Source: Pestalotiopsis fici W106-1
Taxonomy: Eukaryota; Ascomycota; Sordariomycetes; Amphisphaeriales; Sporocadaceae
Reading direction: 5' to 3'
Length of the DNA stretch: 64,000 nucleotides
Assembly: GCF_000516985.1 (NCBI RefSeq)
Contig: NW_006917100.1
Location: 1,105,490 to 1,169,489 of the forward strand
Shown: positions 22,195 to 32,928 of the stretch, one piece after another
Numbering within the stretch: position 1 is the first letter of the stretch
Layout: every line of letters begins with the position of its first letter
The notes under the pieces: model-generated
Told to the model about the DNA's origin: nothing
Seen by the model: only the letters and a program-made list of their open reading frames with translations
The model's database searches: none
Position numbers and translations under genes: made by a program

Positions 22195-23727
22195 TCAAGC
22201 TTCAACCTCGACTGCTCTGACAGTTTCACCGTGGATAGTCACTCTCGGTCCAACAAAGTTCTTGCGCCCGTCCACAATCCACTGCAGTCCAGAAATGAGA
22301 AAGATGATGGCAAATGCAACAATGCAGTAATTCATCGTAGTTCCATCGACCGGAATGGCAGGAGGGAACAAGAACAAGACAGTCGTGACAATGGTATAGA
22401 CCAGGCCGATGATGTTTGCGGTCCAGCCCAACCACTCGGGCAGCGCGAATGCTCTCTCAGGCAGCTTGCGGCGCGCAGACATTACACTCAACGCGACGGG
22501 GATGCCGTAACTTAGACCAAGCGCGGTGACGGCAGAAGCAATGATGGCGTTAAAGGCAACCGTGGATCCCAGGTAAATCAGTCCAAAGACGACAACGACT
22601 CCCACATTCAAGTACAGCGCGTTCATGGGCACGTCCAGGCGCTTGTGGACCTTCCACCACAAAGAAGATGCAGGAAGACCGCCATCTCGGGCAAAGGCAA
22701 AAACCATACGCGACGAAGTGGTCAGGCAGGCTATTCCGGCAAAAACCAGACACAAGAAGGGGAACATGAGGAGGCAGACAGCACCCGCTTTGTTGTTGGT
22801 GGCAATGTAAAAGATTTCCAGCAGCGGTCCCGCAGTTGATGAAATAATGTCCGAGGCATTGTCTGCTCCGCCAGAAGCAAAGAGTAGCACGACCAAGAAG
22901 AGAAATCCGGTGGAAATGCCAATGTACTGACACTCAATCATGACCTTGGGACCATCCAGAGCGGCATCGGGAATTTCTTCAATCATGTGGGCCACAGCGT
23001 CGAAGCCCGTGAGACCAAGACCTCCTTGCAAAAGGCCCAAGAGCCAAGCGACTCCGTCGGGCCAGCCAGTGGTGTTGATAAACGTCGCAAACACGTAGCT
23101 GGGTGTGGCATAGTCGGGTGCAGCGCAGGCCAGGACCGTGATGGAAATCGTGAGGAAACCGGCGATGCTGAAGAACAAGACGAAATGGTTGAGCTTGGGC
23201 AGAAGCGGCGTAAGGAACGCATTGACCGCGAATGCCAAAAATGTAATCGCCAAGTAGATCAGAAACTGGTGCCATCTCTGTGAAACATAGTCGGGATTGA
23301 GCAGAGAGATCATGTTGATGACGAGCGAGCTGGCCAGAGAGCTGTTGGTAGCCACCAGGGCGACCCAGCCAGAAACGCTAATCCATCCCGTCGTCCATGA
23401 GAGTCCTCGTCGTAATGACTTAGGTGCAATCATGGCTACCCAGTGGTACTGTCCTCCGGCCGTGGGATACGCCGACAGGAACTCGGCCAGACTGGCAGCG
23501 AGCGACAAATTGCAAACGCCGGCCGTGACTAGACCCCATACCACGGCAATGGGACCACCGGACGGCAGTGCCAGCGATAGAGAGGCGGATAACGCAGTCC
23601 ACGAGTTCAGAATGGCAAAAGCCAACCCCAGCATAGTCCATCGACTGAATCTGCGCTCAAAACTCTGGGCATGGCCCATTTGCTCCAATTGCACCTCATC
23701 GGTGAGAGGCTGCTCCGTCTTTTCCAT
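22195..23727 (-). CDS. APC-family amino acid/GABA/choline-type permease
   Basis: An uninterrupted frame of 510 residues from ATG 23727. In-frame codons continue upstream but contain no ATG, so this start is preferred. A hydrophilic cytosolic N-terminus ends in FERRFSRWTMLGLAFAILNSW, the entry to helix 1 of eukaryotic APC transporters. ALPSGGPIAVVWGLV and SLAEFLSAYPTAGGQYHWVA match the conserved family block. GLTGFDAVAHMIEEIPDA is the helix 6 to loop signature (substrate and coupling), and SSRMVFAFARDGGLP is also characteristic. About 12 hydrophobic helices are seen. Close families import GABA, choline or polyamines across the plasma membrane; substrate choice cannot be fixed. The nearest gene encodes a polyamine-oxidase-like enzyme, so amine uptake is a tempting but unproven link. 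Confidence 0.92.
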   Translation of the reverse strand: MEKTEQPLTDEVQLEQMGHAQSFERRFSRWTMLGLAFAILNSWTALSASLSLALPSGGPIAVVWGLVTAGVCNLSLAASLAEFLSAYPTAGGQYHWVAMIAPKSLRRGLSWTTGWISVSGWVALVATNSSLASSLVINMISLLNPDYVSQRWHQFLIYLAITFLAFAVNAFLTPLLPKLNHFVLFFSIAGFLTISITVLACAAPDYATPSYVFATFINTTGWPDGVAWLLGLLQGGLGLTGFDAVAHMIEEIPDAALDGPKVMIECQYIGISTGFLFLVVLLFASGGADNASDIISSTAGPLLEIFYIATNNKAGAVCLLMFPFLCLVFAGIACLTTSSRMVFAFARDGGLPASSLWWKVHKRLDVPMNALYLNVGVVVVFGLIYLGSTVAFNAIIASAVTALGLSYGIPVALSVMSARRKLPERAFALPEWLGWTANIIGLVYTIVTTVLFLFPPAIPVDGTTMNYCIVAFAIIFLISGLQWIVDGRKNFVGPRVTIHGETVRAVEVEA

Positions 23728-26700
23728 CTTGGCACCGTTGAAAGCCACTATAGTGGTGTAACAGATTGAGGGTACCGAGATCCGTGTAGTTGACGCTGAG
23801 TAAGGCCGTCAACGTCGGTATCCTCATTGACTTGGGACCCGAGTCACAAATGAATTGTTATATTGAATGGAAGATCTTTCAGCACTAAACACAAATGTCT
23901 GCGGGTCCCAAGGAGTATAAAAAGGTTGCCAGACGTTTTGACTATATCTAATCCATTGCGGGGAGGAGAGCGCAACTACTACTGTGATAGGGATACTGGA
24001 CCTAGTACTATCTGCCAAACCCCACTGAGCAGTTCGAACTCGACCTAGCTGCAGCGGCTGCATAAGCCTGAATGATAAATGCAGCTTCGGGCTCAGTTAG
24101 CAGGAACACCTTTGGCACCGAAATTCCAAGCACTAGATGTATACCTGTTTCCATGACACATCATCTTTGGTCAGATTGGAGTCCATGGGTGACAGAAGAA
24201 CCCTCCAAGAGCCCTGAAGACAAACGTAGGATGAGCCGTTACGACAAGGCCAATCAGTATGAGAGGCGCTATCTGTGGACGACGTTCCCAGCGGAGATTG
24301 GAGCGGAGGGGGGCCATCTGATAAACAGCACTGATACGTTCGCTATAACCCAGCACACAGTCCCCTAGCAGCGGCCCCATATTCCAGAAATCGCCCTGTC
24401 CACCTGGGGACCTAGCCGGGATCGACACAGTAAACTTCCCCATGATAAGCATTTTCCAAGGATGGACAAGAGCGGAAGTGGCCGAGGAAGGGGTGCGCAT
24501 CACACCAAGAGAGAGAGGATGGTCGTCGGGACTTTATCTCGCCATTGGGTTTAGCGCGCAACATCATGGAGATTTAGTGACTGTATGCCATGGTTCGGTG
24601 AAGCTTATCACTTGGAGGCAGTTCTGGTCAAGCATATTAGTTTAGGTAGTAAGCCTGGGAGGCAACTTGAATTTGACGCCTGACCCTTTCTTGGTGCGCG
24701 TTCGAGTGTAAATACAATACCTCTAATTAAATTATAGCTGTCGCATGTAAGAATTGACGGGTTGTGGACAGAAGGGCCGAGCTTTTAATATAAAAAGGAA
24801 TTCAGGAAAAAGTTTTCATAAGTTATAAGATTTTTTTAATTTTTATTCAAGAAGTAATAAATTTATATTCTATATAATTATATTATTGGCTCTGACTGGT
24901 ATAACCTGTGGATAATCTAAAACACAAGGGGTACAAAAGTTATACTCAAGTTCTACACCCTCGACGCTACGGGAAGACTGCAATTGCCTTGTCTCTGCCA
25001 ATCGCGACTCGGTGAGGCATCGCCGTAGGATTACGTATTTATATGGCATCATATATGTTGGTAAATGGAGTTTTGGAATCAGATAGCCGACAATAAAGCC
25101 TCGGATGAAGTGAGGAGAGTTGACGTGATACACGAGTACTTAGTTAACCACAGGCCTTGAGTTGACAGAGTTGAATTTAAAGACCATACTACATACGGTC
25201 TTCTTTCCATCCTTATGTCTAACCATATCCCCCTGCACGAATGACCGTCATTGGGTTGGAGAATTTGACGTGTCGAATTGTCCGCCTATTCCCGAAAGAA
25301 GCTCTGAATGTTCCTGCCTGCATTGCTGTGGGTCTATGCGGGTTCCGGCAGCTGAGACCATGACATCGTGTTCATATTCTTTCGTCTGTGAACAAGTATC
25401 CGGCTCGCATGTCATAGATGAAGCGTCCCTTCCTCCCGCGGTTGAATTTTTGTCAGACCTTCTCATGGTCAGAAGTGGTTTAAAATATAGATAGAACATG
25501 AGAAATGTGATATGCTTGCCCTTTGCTTTTCGAGGGGCCATGATGTCTTGAAGCACTTGGCATTGTCGCTGGCGTGACTGGCAACTTGGGTTGAGGTACA
25601 ATTTTGTCGTAGAAGGTTGTGTATTTTGTTTCAGCATCTGGAATCAATTCTATATGATGGGACGGCAAAAGAGTCAAGATATAACCATGAATCAAAAATA
25701 TTTCTTGGCAACTACGAAACACATGTTGAGGACAGCCTTCAGCTCCATGACACCTTTTGAGCGTATTCCTGTAGGCAGTATGTTGACAGCAACAATTGTC
25801 ACTGGAAAGAGAGCGAATCAACTTCAGCTTGTCATGTGAAGCCATATGTGACCCCAAGATGAGGTCGCGCAGACTGTGTAGAATGCTTACAGCCATGCGT
25901 TCTACAAATTGGACAGTCAAGGTGCGAGTCGGGGAACAATCTGAGTTGGATCCTGATCTGGCATAGCGCCGTTTATCAGCAGGCACACACTAGAGCCGTA
26001 CCGTACACTTAATGTGTTGAGATTGGTGATCCTCCGCCAATAAGAGAGCTCCCTGGCACGACTGTATCGAGCAAGTGTATTGCGCAAACACGAGAAGTGT
26101 CTATTTTCCTCGTTCAGTGCACCCCGCTTCTTGGAGTGTCAGGCTCAAATCACCCACCCACCGACCCAAAAAGTTTTGTCATTCCAGATTCAAGTCCTCG
26201 GCGATTATAGCTGCTGCGCAGAGGAAACAGCGGACTTGCGCGATACTTTGATTTTACGACAGTCCAGTCTCCCTGATCATCCTCAGAGCACTTGAGCACA
26301 CTCTCAATTCATCGTTCGATCATCTTGATTCAATATCAAACAGGAAAGCGATAAACAGTAGGGTTACGACACGGTTTCACTCATTGCCAAAATCATACAG
26401 GAGGAGTCGTTACGGCGCCAAAGCTCAGCACCTTTGCCATCGGTCCTGAACCTGGAGCGCATGGTCAATGTCCTTCATCGTGGATCAGTATTGATGGGAG
26501 CACCCGACAGACGACTTCCTACAAGTCATCCTCCACGAACTGCCAAGTCTGGATGATTTGTTCCATGACCAAGGATTTGCACGTCACTTAGTAAGAAACT
26601 TATTCCATGCGCTTCCGATCTCTAGGCATTGACTCAGTGACCAGGAAGAAATAATCAGAACACTAGTAAGGACACAACTCCTCCAGCGATTCTGAGAGTT

Positions 26701-26820
26701 ATACCATTGCTTGGGGTTGCGGCGCAATCACTCTCACTTTGCAATGATTATAGCCAAGCCTATCGCACCAAGGAAAGCTCTTGTGATCAGCTCTTCGGTA
26801 CCGCATATCACATCAAAGAA
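23728..26820. other. Gene-poor intergenic region, about 3.1 kb
   Basis: Holds the permease promoter and the zinc-finger gene promoter. An AT-rich patch at about 24780-24890 could be a RIP-degraded transposon scrap. Overlapping frames on the minus strand at 25248-25986 (up to 168 codons) encode Cys/His-scattered sequence with no recognisable domain and mutually overlap in different phases; I judge them fortuitous. A GTATAAAAAGG at 23916-23926 is oriented rightward, away from the permease. Confidence 0.45.
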
Positions 26821-29746
26821 ATGCCTAGCTTCGGAGAAATCGGTAACAAATGGATTGCACCGTCCAACCCGACGCCTGCCAAACGGGCATCTAGCCCCCC
26901 TTTAGTAGCATCTCCCTATCGTACCGCCGCCGCTACTTCATCAGTTCCTCTTAGGGGGGCCGCCAGTGTCGTATCCACCGATCGGAGCAGCGTTTTCGAC
27001 CATGTTTCTACCATATCAACCGCTCCTTCGTTGGGTCCCGATCCGTTGAGCGAGGGAGGCAATATTCTTCCCTGTGAGTTTGTAGGGTATACTGGATGTA
27101 ATCGTACGTTTCAACTTGACGATACTGACCGGTGGATCAACCATATCATAATTGATCATCTTGAGTACCGGCTACCGAGCAGATGTGCTTGCTGGTACTG
27201 TGATGACCACGTCTTTGATGCCTTCCAAAATCGCCCGGACGACCACGTCTCTAATGCCACCCAAAATCGCCTGGACGTAGCGACCAACTTTGGCGTTCGT
27301 CTCCGTCATATTCGCAATCACATTCTTTATGACGGGTATGGCATTTCCCAAATCAGGCCCGATTACGCCTTTCTCGCACATATCAAGAAACTTGGTCTAG
27401 TTAGCCAGGCGGTCTTTGATGAGGCTCTATCCTGGATACCAGATCCTGATTCTGGTATAGCAGATATGTATAATCACGATTGTGTGCCCCATGGGCGCCA
27501 CTACCAGTACGAAGAGAGCCCAGAGATCGTCACCGCAAGAAGACCTAGAGGAAGAAGGCTACGTAAAAACCAAGAACGCAAAGCAAACCGGGAAGCTCGA
27601 GAAGATGGGAGTCGAGGACGAGGATGGGAATGGGGACAGATTCCGTCCCAAGGCGTCAGTATGACAGAAGGAAAGCGCCCCGACTCCCTTTTACATGCAT
27701 CATCTCCTACGACAAAACCAGATGACCAACCGACGCTCAATCGGAGTATCCAAGAGACACCTCAGCCTCATCTGTCACTTTCATACCGTGAACTTTCGGC
27801 AGGTGCTGAAACAGACATTGGCAATTCTGAAGAAATCGACCTTGTTGCTGAGAACTCGGCGCATCAGAGAGAAGTGATGGCAGAAAGTTCCGAGCCGAAA
27901 ATAGAAGAGTCTGAAGGTGTGGGTCTACATATTCCGTCAAGCACGAATGGCATGGGTGAGTTTCTCGACCTCGAAAAGTATTACCGTCAGGAATCTGGCA
28001 GACTTCCACTCATTGAATCGACCCAACCCCTTGTTTCTAGGGATATTTCCACATCTGTTTCATCCAGGAACTCCCAGGAAAGCGATGCCCCATACTCACC
28101 CTCGTACACTAGGCAGATGGGCATTGTGAGGATTCGTATTGAGCAGCTCTCTCTCTTTGACCACTGTATTGCAGATGCAAAGTCAGACGGGAATTTGGAC
28201 AGCCAAGCCGATGTCACTGAAAATGAACACAACGAAGGGGTCACAGAAATCGAGTCTGGTACTGCTGAACATCAAGAGAGTGGTGAATCTTCGTCCAGTT
28301 CTCCGGGAGAACCGCGCTCGTCCTTTCAGAGATCGAATAGAAATAAAGAACATCGGAGTGGAGAGAATTCGGACGGAGAGCAGGGCGAGCAGAGGAGATT
28401 CCCGGTTCAGAAGCGACGAAAGACAAATTGCCAGGAGCAACTGATGCGGTTCGCATGTCCATATCAGACGTTTGACGCGTTCCAGGATTGTTGTAAGTAT
28501 TTGCTCACCAATTGATGTACTGCCTGGAGGACGAAGGTCCGAGACAGCTAGGACCCGTCAAAAATAATAACTCATACTACATCTGCAGTGAAACCAGGCC
28601 CACGAAATCCCAGAGGCGGCTGTACAGGAATCAATCGACTCAAGTAAGTATGTATCTCAATCATAACTTGCAAGTCTAACGTCTCGTTAAGGCAACACTT
28701 GACCCGGCGCCACATGAAGTCCTATCGGTGCCAGAGGTGCTGGGGGTCATTCGACTCTCGACGCAAAGTTCAAGAACATGAAGCGCAGTTGATGCAGTGC
28801 AGTTCCAGAGAGGTGCCTCAGAATGAAAGATTCATGAGTCTAGAGCAGGAGGGAGCAGTTGACGCCGCATGCCGTTCTGCTTCCGACGATGAAGCATGGT
28901 GGAATCTGTTTCGACTTTTGATCCCGGGTATGCAAGGCCAAGACATCAAATCGTTGAGTCCTCCATACCAGCCATGTAAGACCGCATCGCTCCAATAGTT
29001 TGAGAGAGACTGACTCATGTCGACTCAGACTACATCCATCGACAGTCAAGTTTCGTTATCCCCTCTGTGACGTTGTCAAATATCTCTTTCGAACCTGTGT
29101 TGCAAGCAGCTTCGAATGGAGAAGATGCAATACTCAATACGTATGTGTAAAGCACAACCTTTGGATTTCATGTCTCTTTGCAACTCACTTCTTTGTGCAT
29201 GACCGGCTCACGTACCATCGCAGATCTACCATTCCGGATGTCTTCACGCAGGGAAGCTTCAACTTTGACATACCAAGTACACCGTTCGCAATCCAGCCAA
29301 TGTCTTCACAGACTATATCCATGCCACTTTTAGAGGTTCTCGATAGGGATGCCAGCGACAACGACTACTCCGCTTTCCTCAGTAATACTGGGACAAGTAG
29401 CTCTATCCAATGCAATTCCAATCTTGATTCATCCTCCTCTAGCAACAATTTCCCGCCTTCACTAACACCTGCCCCCGAGTCTGAAGCTTCGGGCTTGATG
29501 GAATCATCGATGAACAATCCGGTGCATCTGCGGAGAAATCACGAGCGCCTCCGGGAACGGAACCGCCAGAGCGAAGCAAATAATGCCGAGCTTCGCAGAA
29601 CGATACACGAGACGCTGGAGGAGCTGAATCATGCCGATACTCTTGTCGAAGACTTACTCAGCTCTGAGGACATATCACATTTCTTGTATGACAAGCTTGA
29701 TAGCTTATCATCCATACTGCGCTCGGCAAAAGAAAAGCTTCAATGA
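26821..29746 (+). CDS. Fungal C2H2-type zinc-finger protein with low-complexity middle
   Basis: Five exons (26821-28492, 28589-28643, 28692-28975, 29029-29140, 29224-29746) yield about 881 residues. ATG 26821 is the first ATG of a longer open frame, so an upstream exon is possible. An N-terminal Cys/His segment (LPCEFVGYTGCNRTF ... HIIIDHL) resembles a first degenerate finger. A long polar, Ser/Glu-rich stretch and a basic patch (PRGRRLRKNQERK) follow. The diagnostic part crosses two splices: RFACPYQTFDAF...C, INRLKQHLTRRHMKSYRCQRC, then a C...H finger. This arrangement is widespread in ascomycete proteins of unknown role, often near HET and NLR-like genes. The C-terminus has a charged helical stretch (RRNHERLRERNRQSEANNAELRR region), probably a coiled coil. 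Nucleic-acid binding and nuclear location are inferences. Confidence 0.78.
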
Positions 29747-30494
29747 TACCAAGCGCGACTCTAGTGAGAGCCGGAACGACACTTGAGAGCCAGGGAGTAG
29801 TTCATTTTGCTGCGGGGCAACGACAGTAACCCTCTGGCAACAGATCTAGTATGGAGCACCAGAGAGCAAACTGTTGAAAAATACTATTTTTATCCTATAT
29901 ACTCACTTTTATGCCGCTATAATATTATATTATAACAAGAAGCAACTGGAATTCAACAAATTTTAATTATCTTTTTATCCTTTTTTCTTCTCATTTTTTA
30001 TTTCTTTTTTTTTATCTTATTTTTTATTGCCTTTTCACATTTCTTTTTCTTTATTTTTTTCTTCTCATTTTTAATAAAGCGACTTCAGCTTTCACTGCGC
30101 AATTTAAGGTTTTTCAACAATTTGCCCTTAAGGCAACCGTAATCTAGTGGTGCAGGCACGAGTTTGGCGATTAAACCTAGAATGGGCCAAAGTTATAGTG
30201 GATGGTTTTGCACTAAAGGAGCATATCTGACACAGTGTCTGTTTCTCGGTAATGAAATGAATTTAAAAGACGATTCCCCAAGCATAATAACTTCTGCGTA
30301 TCGTAAATTCGTTATATCCATGTTTCCACTGAACACGGGTCCGTTAATTTGAAAGAAGTCCTTGTTGTTGATAAGGCAAATAAAGCGACAAATTGATTGC
30401 GAAGGAAATGGAAGAAGGAAAGGGTTTCCAGTGGAAGAGCGATAACACTGAGGTATGAGGAAATTGAAAGCCGTCACACCAAGGAAAAGAACGC
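29747..30494. other. Convergent intergenic region with long pyrimidine-rich tract
   Basis: Lies between the 3' ends of the zinc-finger gene and the first kinase gene. From about 29950 to 30080 the plus strand is dominated by T with scattered C (repeated TTTTTTATTTCTTTT-like runs), next to an AT-rich stretch at 29880-29945. It may be a transposon scrap, a shared terminator zone or simple low complexity. No gene is supported. Confidence 0.5.
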
Positions 30495-32093
30495 TCAATT
30501 CCGCCTGGTTCTGTCGAATGGAAGTTGCGGTATGTCTGATGCAGGATGAGGGTTGAATAACGACAACACTCCTCGCTGGTACCTGTTGATCATGTCGGAG
30601 ATCGCATTGACAATCTCATCGGCCGAGGCTCGCTCACTGACGTCTGTTTTGAGCATGCGGTCTGCAATGATGTTCAGTAGCTCTGCTAGTCCAGTCCTTC
30701 CAGTGCACCTTGGATCATTCAAGAGGGCATCGACCGTCCCATTAGCCAAGTGGTGGACTCTGGCCTGCTTCTGCTCTCTGTCCGTGACTTCATATAGCGA
30801 TGAGCCACTTGTTTCTCGTGCAATGTCAAACTCTGCCATGGCTTCTGGGCCATGTAGCAACCAGACGGAGAACTCCAGAAAGACACACCCTAGTGACCAG
30901 ATGTCATACTTCCTGGATCTTGGTTGCTGGTCATTGGGGGCTGCTCTTTCAAATTCTATCTCTGGGCCCTGATAAGAAGCTGTGAATGCAAGATTCGTTG
31001 TGGCCACCTTTCGGTACATTGTGGGCATATCGTGAATTTTCGAAATGCCGAAATCTGCTATCTTGAAGGTAATCTTGTCGTCTTTACCGAAGCAGAGAAT
31101 GTTTTGTGGCTTAAGGTCCCCATGCCGACATTTGAAGACTGCGTGGAGGGCCTGGAGTGCAGAGACGAGACCATGCATCTGTTGCAATGCCCACAGCACA
31201 TGCTCCTGAGTAAGCTCCTTCATTGGCGTTCGCCAAAAGTCCTGCAAGGTCCCGCCGTCAGTCCATGGGAATATGCTGTATGCCTTTCTCTCCCCACTTT
31301 CAATACTCATCAGATGACGGATGACGTGAGCATGCCTCAAGTCTTTGATTTGCTGGAGGATCTTATTCTCTTGTTGAAACAACTCTTTTCTGTGGAACTC
31401 CTTGACAGCAACTCTGAGTTCAGTCGTCTCCACCTAGAACTAGCTTTAGTCAAGTGCATAACGACAGTTGAAAATAGGGTAAATCAACTGTAGGCGTACC
31501 TCAAATCCTTCCTGATGCGCTGGATGTACTCGTGCCCTGTACACCAAACCACCACCGCCCCTGGAGGGGTCCTCATCATTATCATCAATGAATGGCAAGG
31601 GACACTTCTCATGAAGCTTAATAGTCTCTCCGTTGGCCTTGAGAACTGGTGCGAGGAAAAACCATTGCTTATGATTCACGAACTCCACCAAATCCTCTTG
31701 TGGACAATTTACGAACGGTATTTTTCTTTGCCCGTCGTAAGAGGTACAATAGGAATATTCATGATCGATTGACAGTGGCAAGTGTTCATCTCGCAATCCT
31801 TCTTCTATCAAGAGATTCTCTGTGAGTACGGACTGCTTGAGGATGACGAGGATGGCGAAGATTGCCCTGGCTTCCTCTGTTATGAGTCTGACAAGACTTA
31901 GCTCTGTTAGGTGGTTTTGCGTTTGACATGCCCTGGACCAAGTTCCGTCTTGGATTCCCAGCATGGATCTAACGTTCTCTTCATTAACGAGGTTCTGCAA
32001 CGCGTCCCGTGGCAGAAACTCCGAGCCTAGCCCATGGTAGCATTTGGTGAACTCCTTCAATTTGACAGCCAATGGAAATGACTGGGTTGCCAT
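30495..32093 (-). CDS. Protein kinase-like gene A (fungal kinase with upstream accessory domain)
   Basis: Two exons, 32093-31500 and 31433-30495, joined across a 66-bp phase-0 intron, give about 510 residues. A roughly 170-residue N-terminal region of no known family precedes the kinase domain. Kinase landmarks: glycine-rich GGGGLVYRARV (about 178-188), VAVKEF with Lys209, catalytic-loop RHGDLKPQN (Asp304, HGD instead of HRD), KIADFG (Asp325), and YQGPEIE in the APE position, then RSRKYDIWSLGCVFLEF. All key catalytic residues are present, so activity is plausible. It is divergent from kinase gene B, which has the same layout. Upstream codons stay open to about 32300 without an ATG, so a 5' exon may be missing. 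A signalling role in nonself response is inferred only from the HET gene nearby. Confidence 0.8.
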
Positions 32094-32928
32094 GTGGACA
32101 AGCAACAAGTCAACGAATGGGGAAAGGTTAATTTGAGTGTTTAGTCCTTGAGAACAAGCTTTCTGATGAACATGAGAATGAGTGGAGACGATGAAAACCC
32201 TAGAGAATTTGACTCGGTTGTAGCCAGCGACTGAACTTGCTACGGAGTAGTGGTTCAAGAGCACTTGGGGGGTTGATTGCAACTCTGGTAGCGAGTTCAA
32301 GTCTGCTCAATGGGATGCGCGGGCCGACATCCTCGGTGTAAGCACGGTAACACAAACTCTGCCGTTGACCAAACGAAATAGGCTTCACATCACCCACAAA
32401 CTACTGACGACATTCAATCAATAATAGACATGTGTCGCCCGGCTAACATGACGCGATGAGATCAATTGGCCAACATGAGCCTCGTCAAAATATCTGCGGG
32501 GTAAATGTTACTTTGCTTCTCTTCGTTGGCCATTGTCATCAGCCAATTTCATGCAGTCGTTGACACGGCTGCATCTGTCTGAAGTATGTCAGAAATCTTG
32601 GCATCTCATGACCTTGGAGGCGTGCAAGTCACTTTCCATTTCCGTGCACGTCGGCTACATATCAGCACCTCACTTAGGTCTTAATGCCACTGCTTGCCGC
32701 TTGAACGACCCGCAGATACAATCGGCAAATGTAGAGATGTCGTACTACGACATCTGAAGGGGAAGTCCGGAGCAAAATAGGATCAGTCTGTGCTTGATCC
32801 GCACAAAAATTACGAAGTACACAGTTAATGCATATGAGGCCATGTAGTCAGTACATATGGAAGGACCTCCTACACCATTCTGCAAAGCAGCCCAAAAGTC
32901 TTGGGCAACAATTGGCTGTTGAACAAAT
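32094..32928. other. Divergent promoter region between the two kinase genes
   Basis: About 0.8 kb shared by two kinase genes transcribed away from each other. It may also contain non-coding or coding 5' exons of either gene, as the N-termini of both are uncertain. No defined motif recognised. Confidence 0.5.

Noticed and set aside
25248..25986. Overlapping minus-strand frames of 129 and 168 codons
   Set aside because: They overlap in different phases, lack domains and do not join through good splice sites.
30121..30190. tRNA-like wording (TCTAGTGGTGCAGGCACGA)
   Set aside because: No acceptor or T arm pairs with it, so it is not a tRNA gene.
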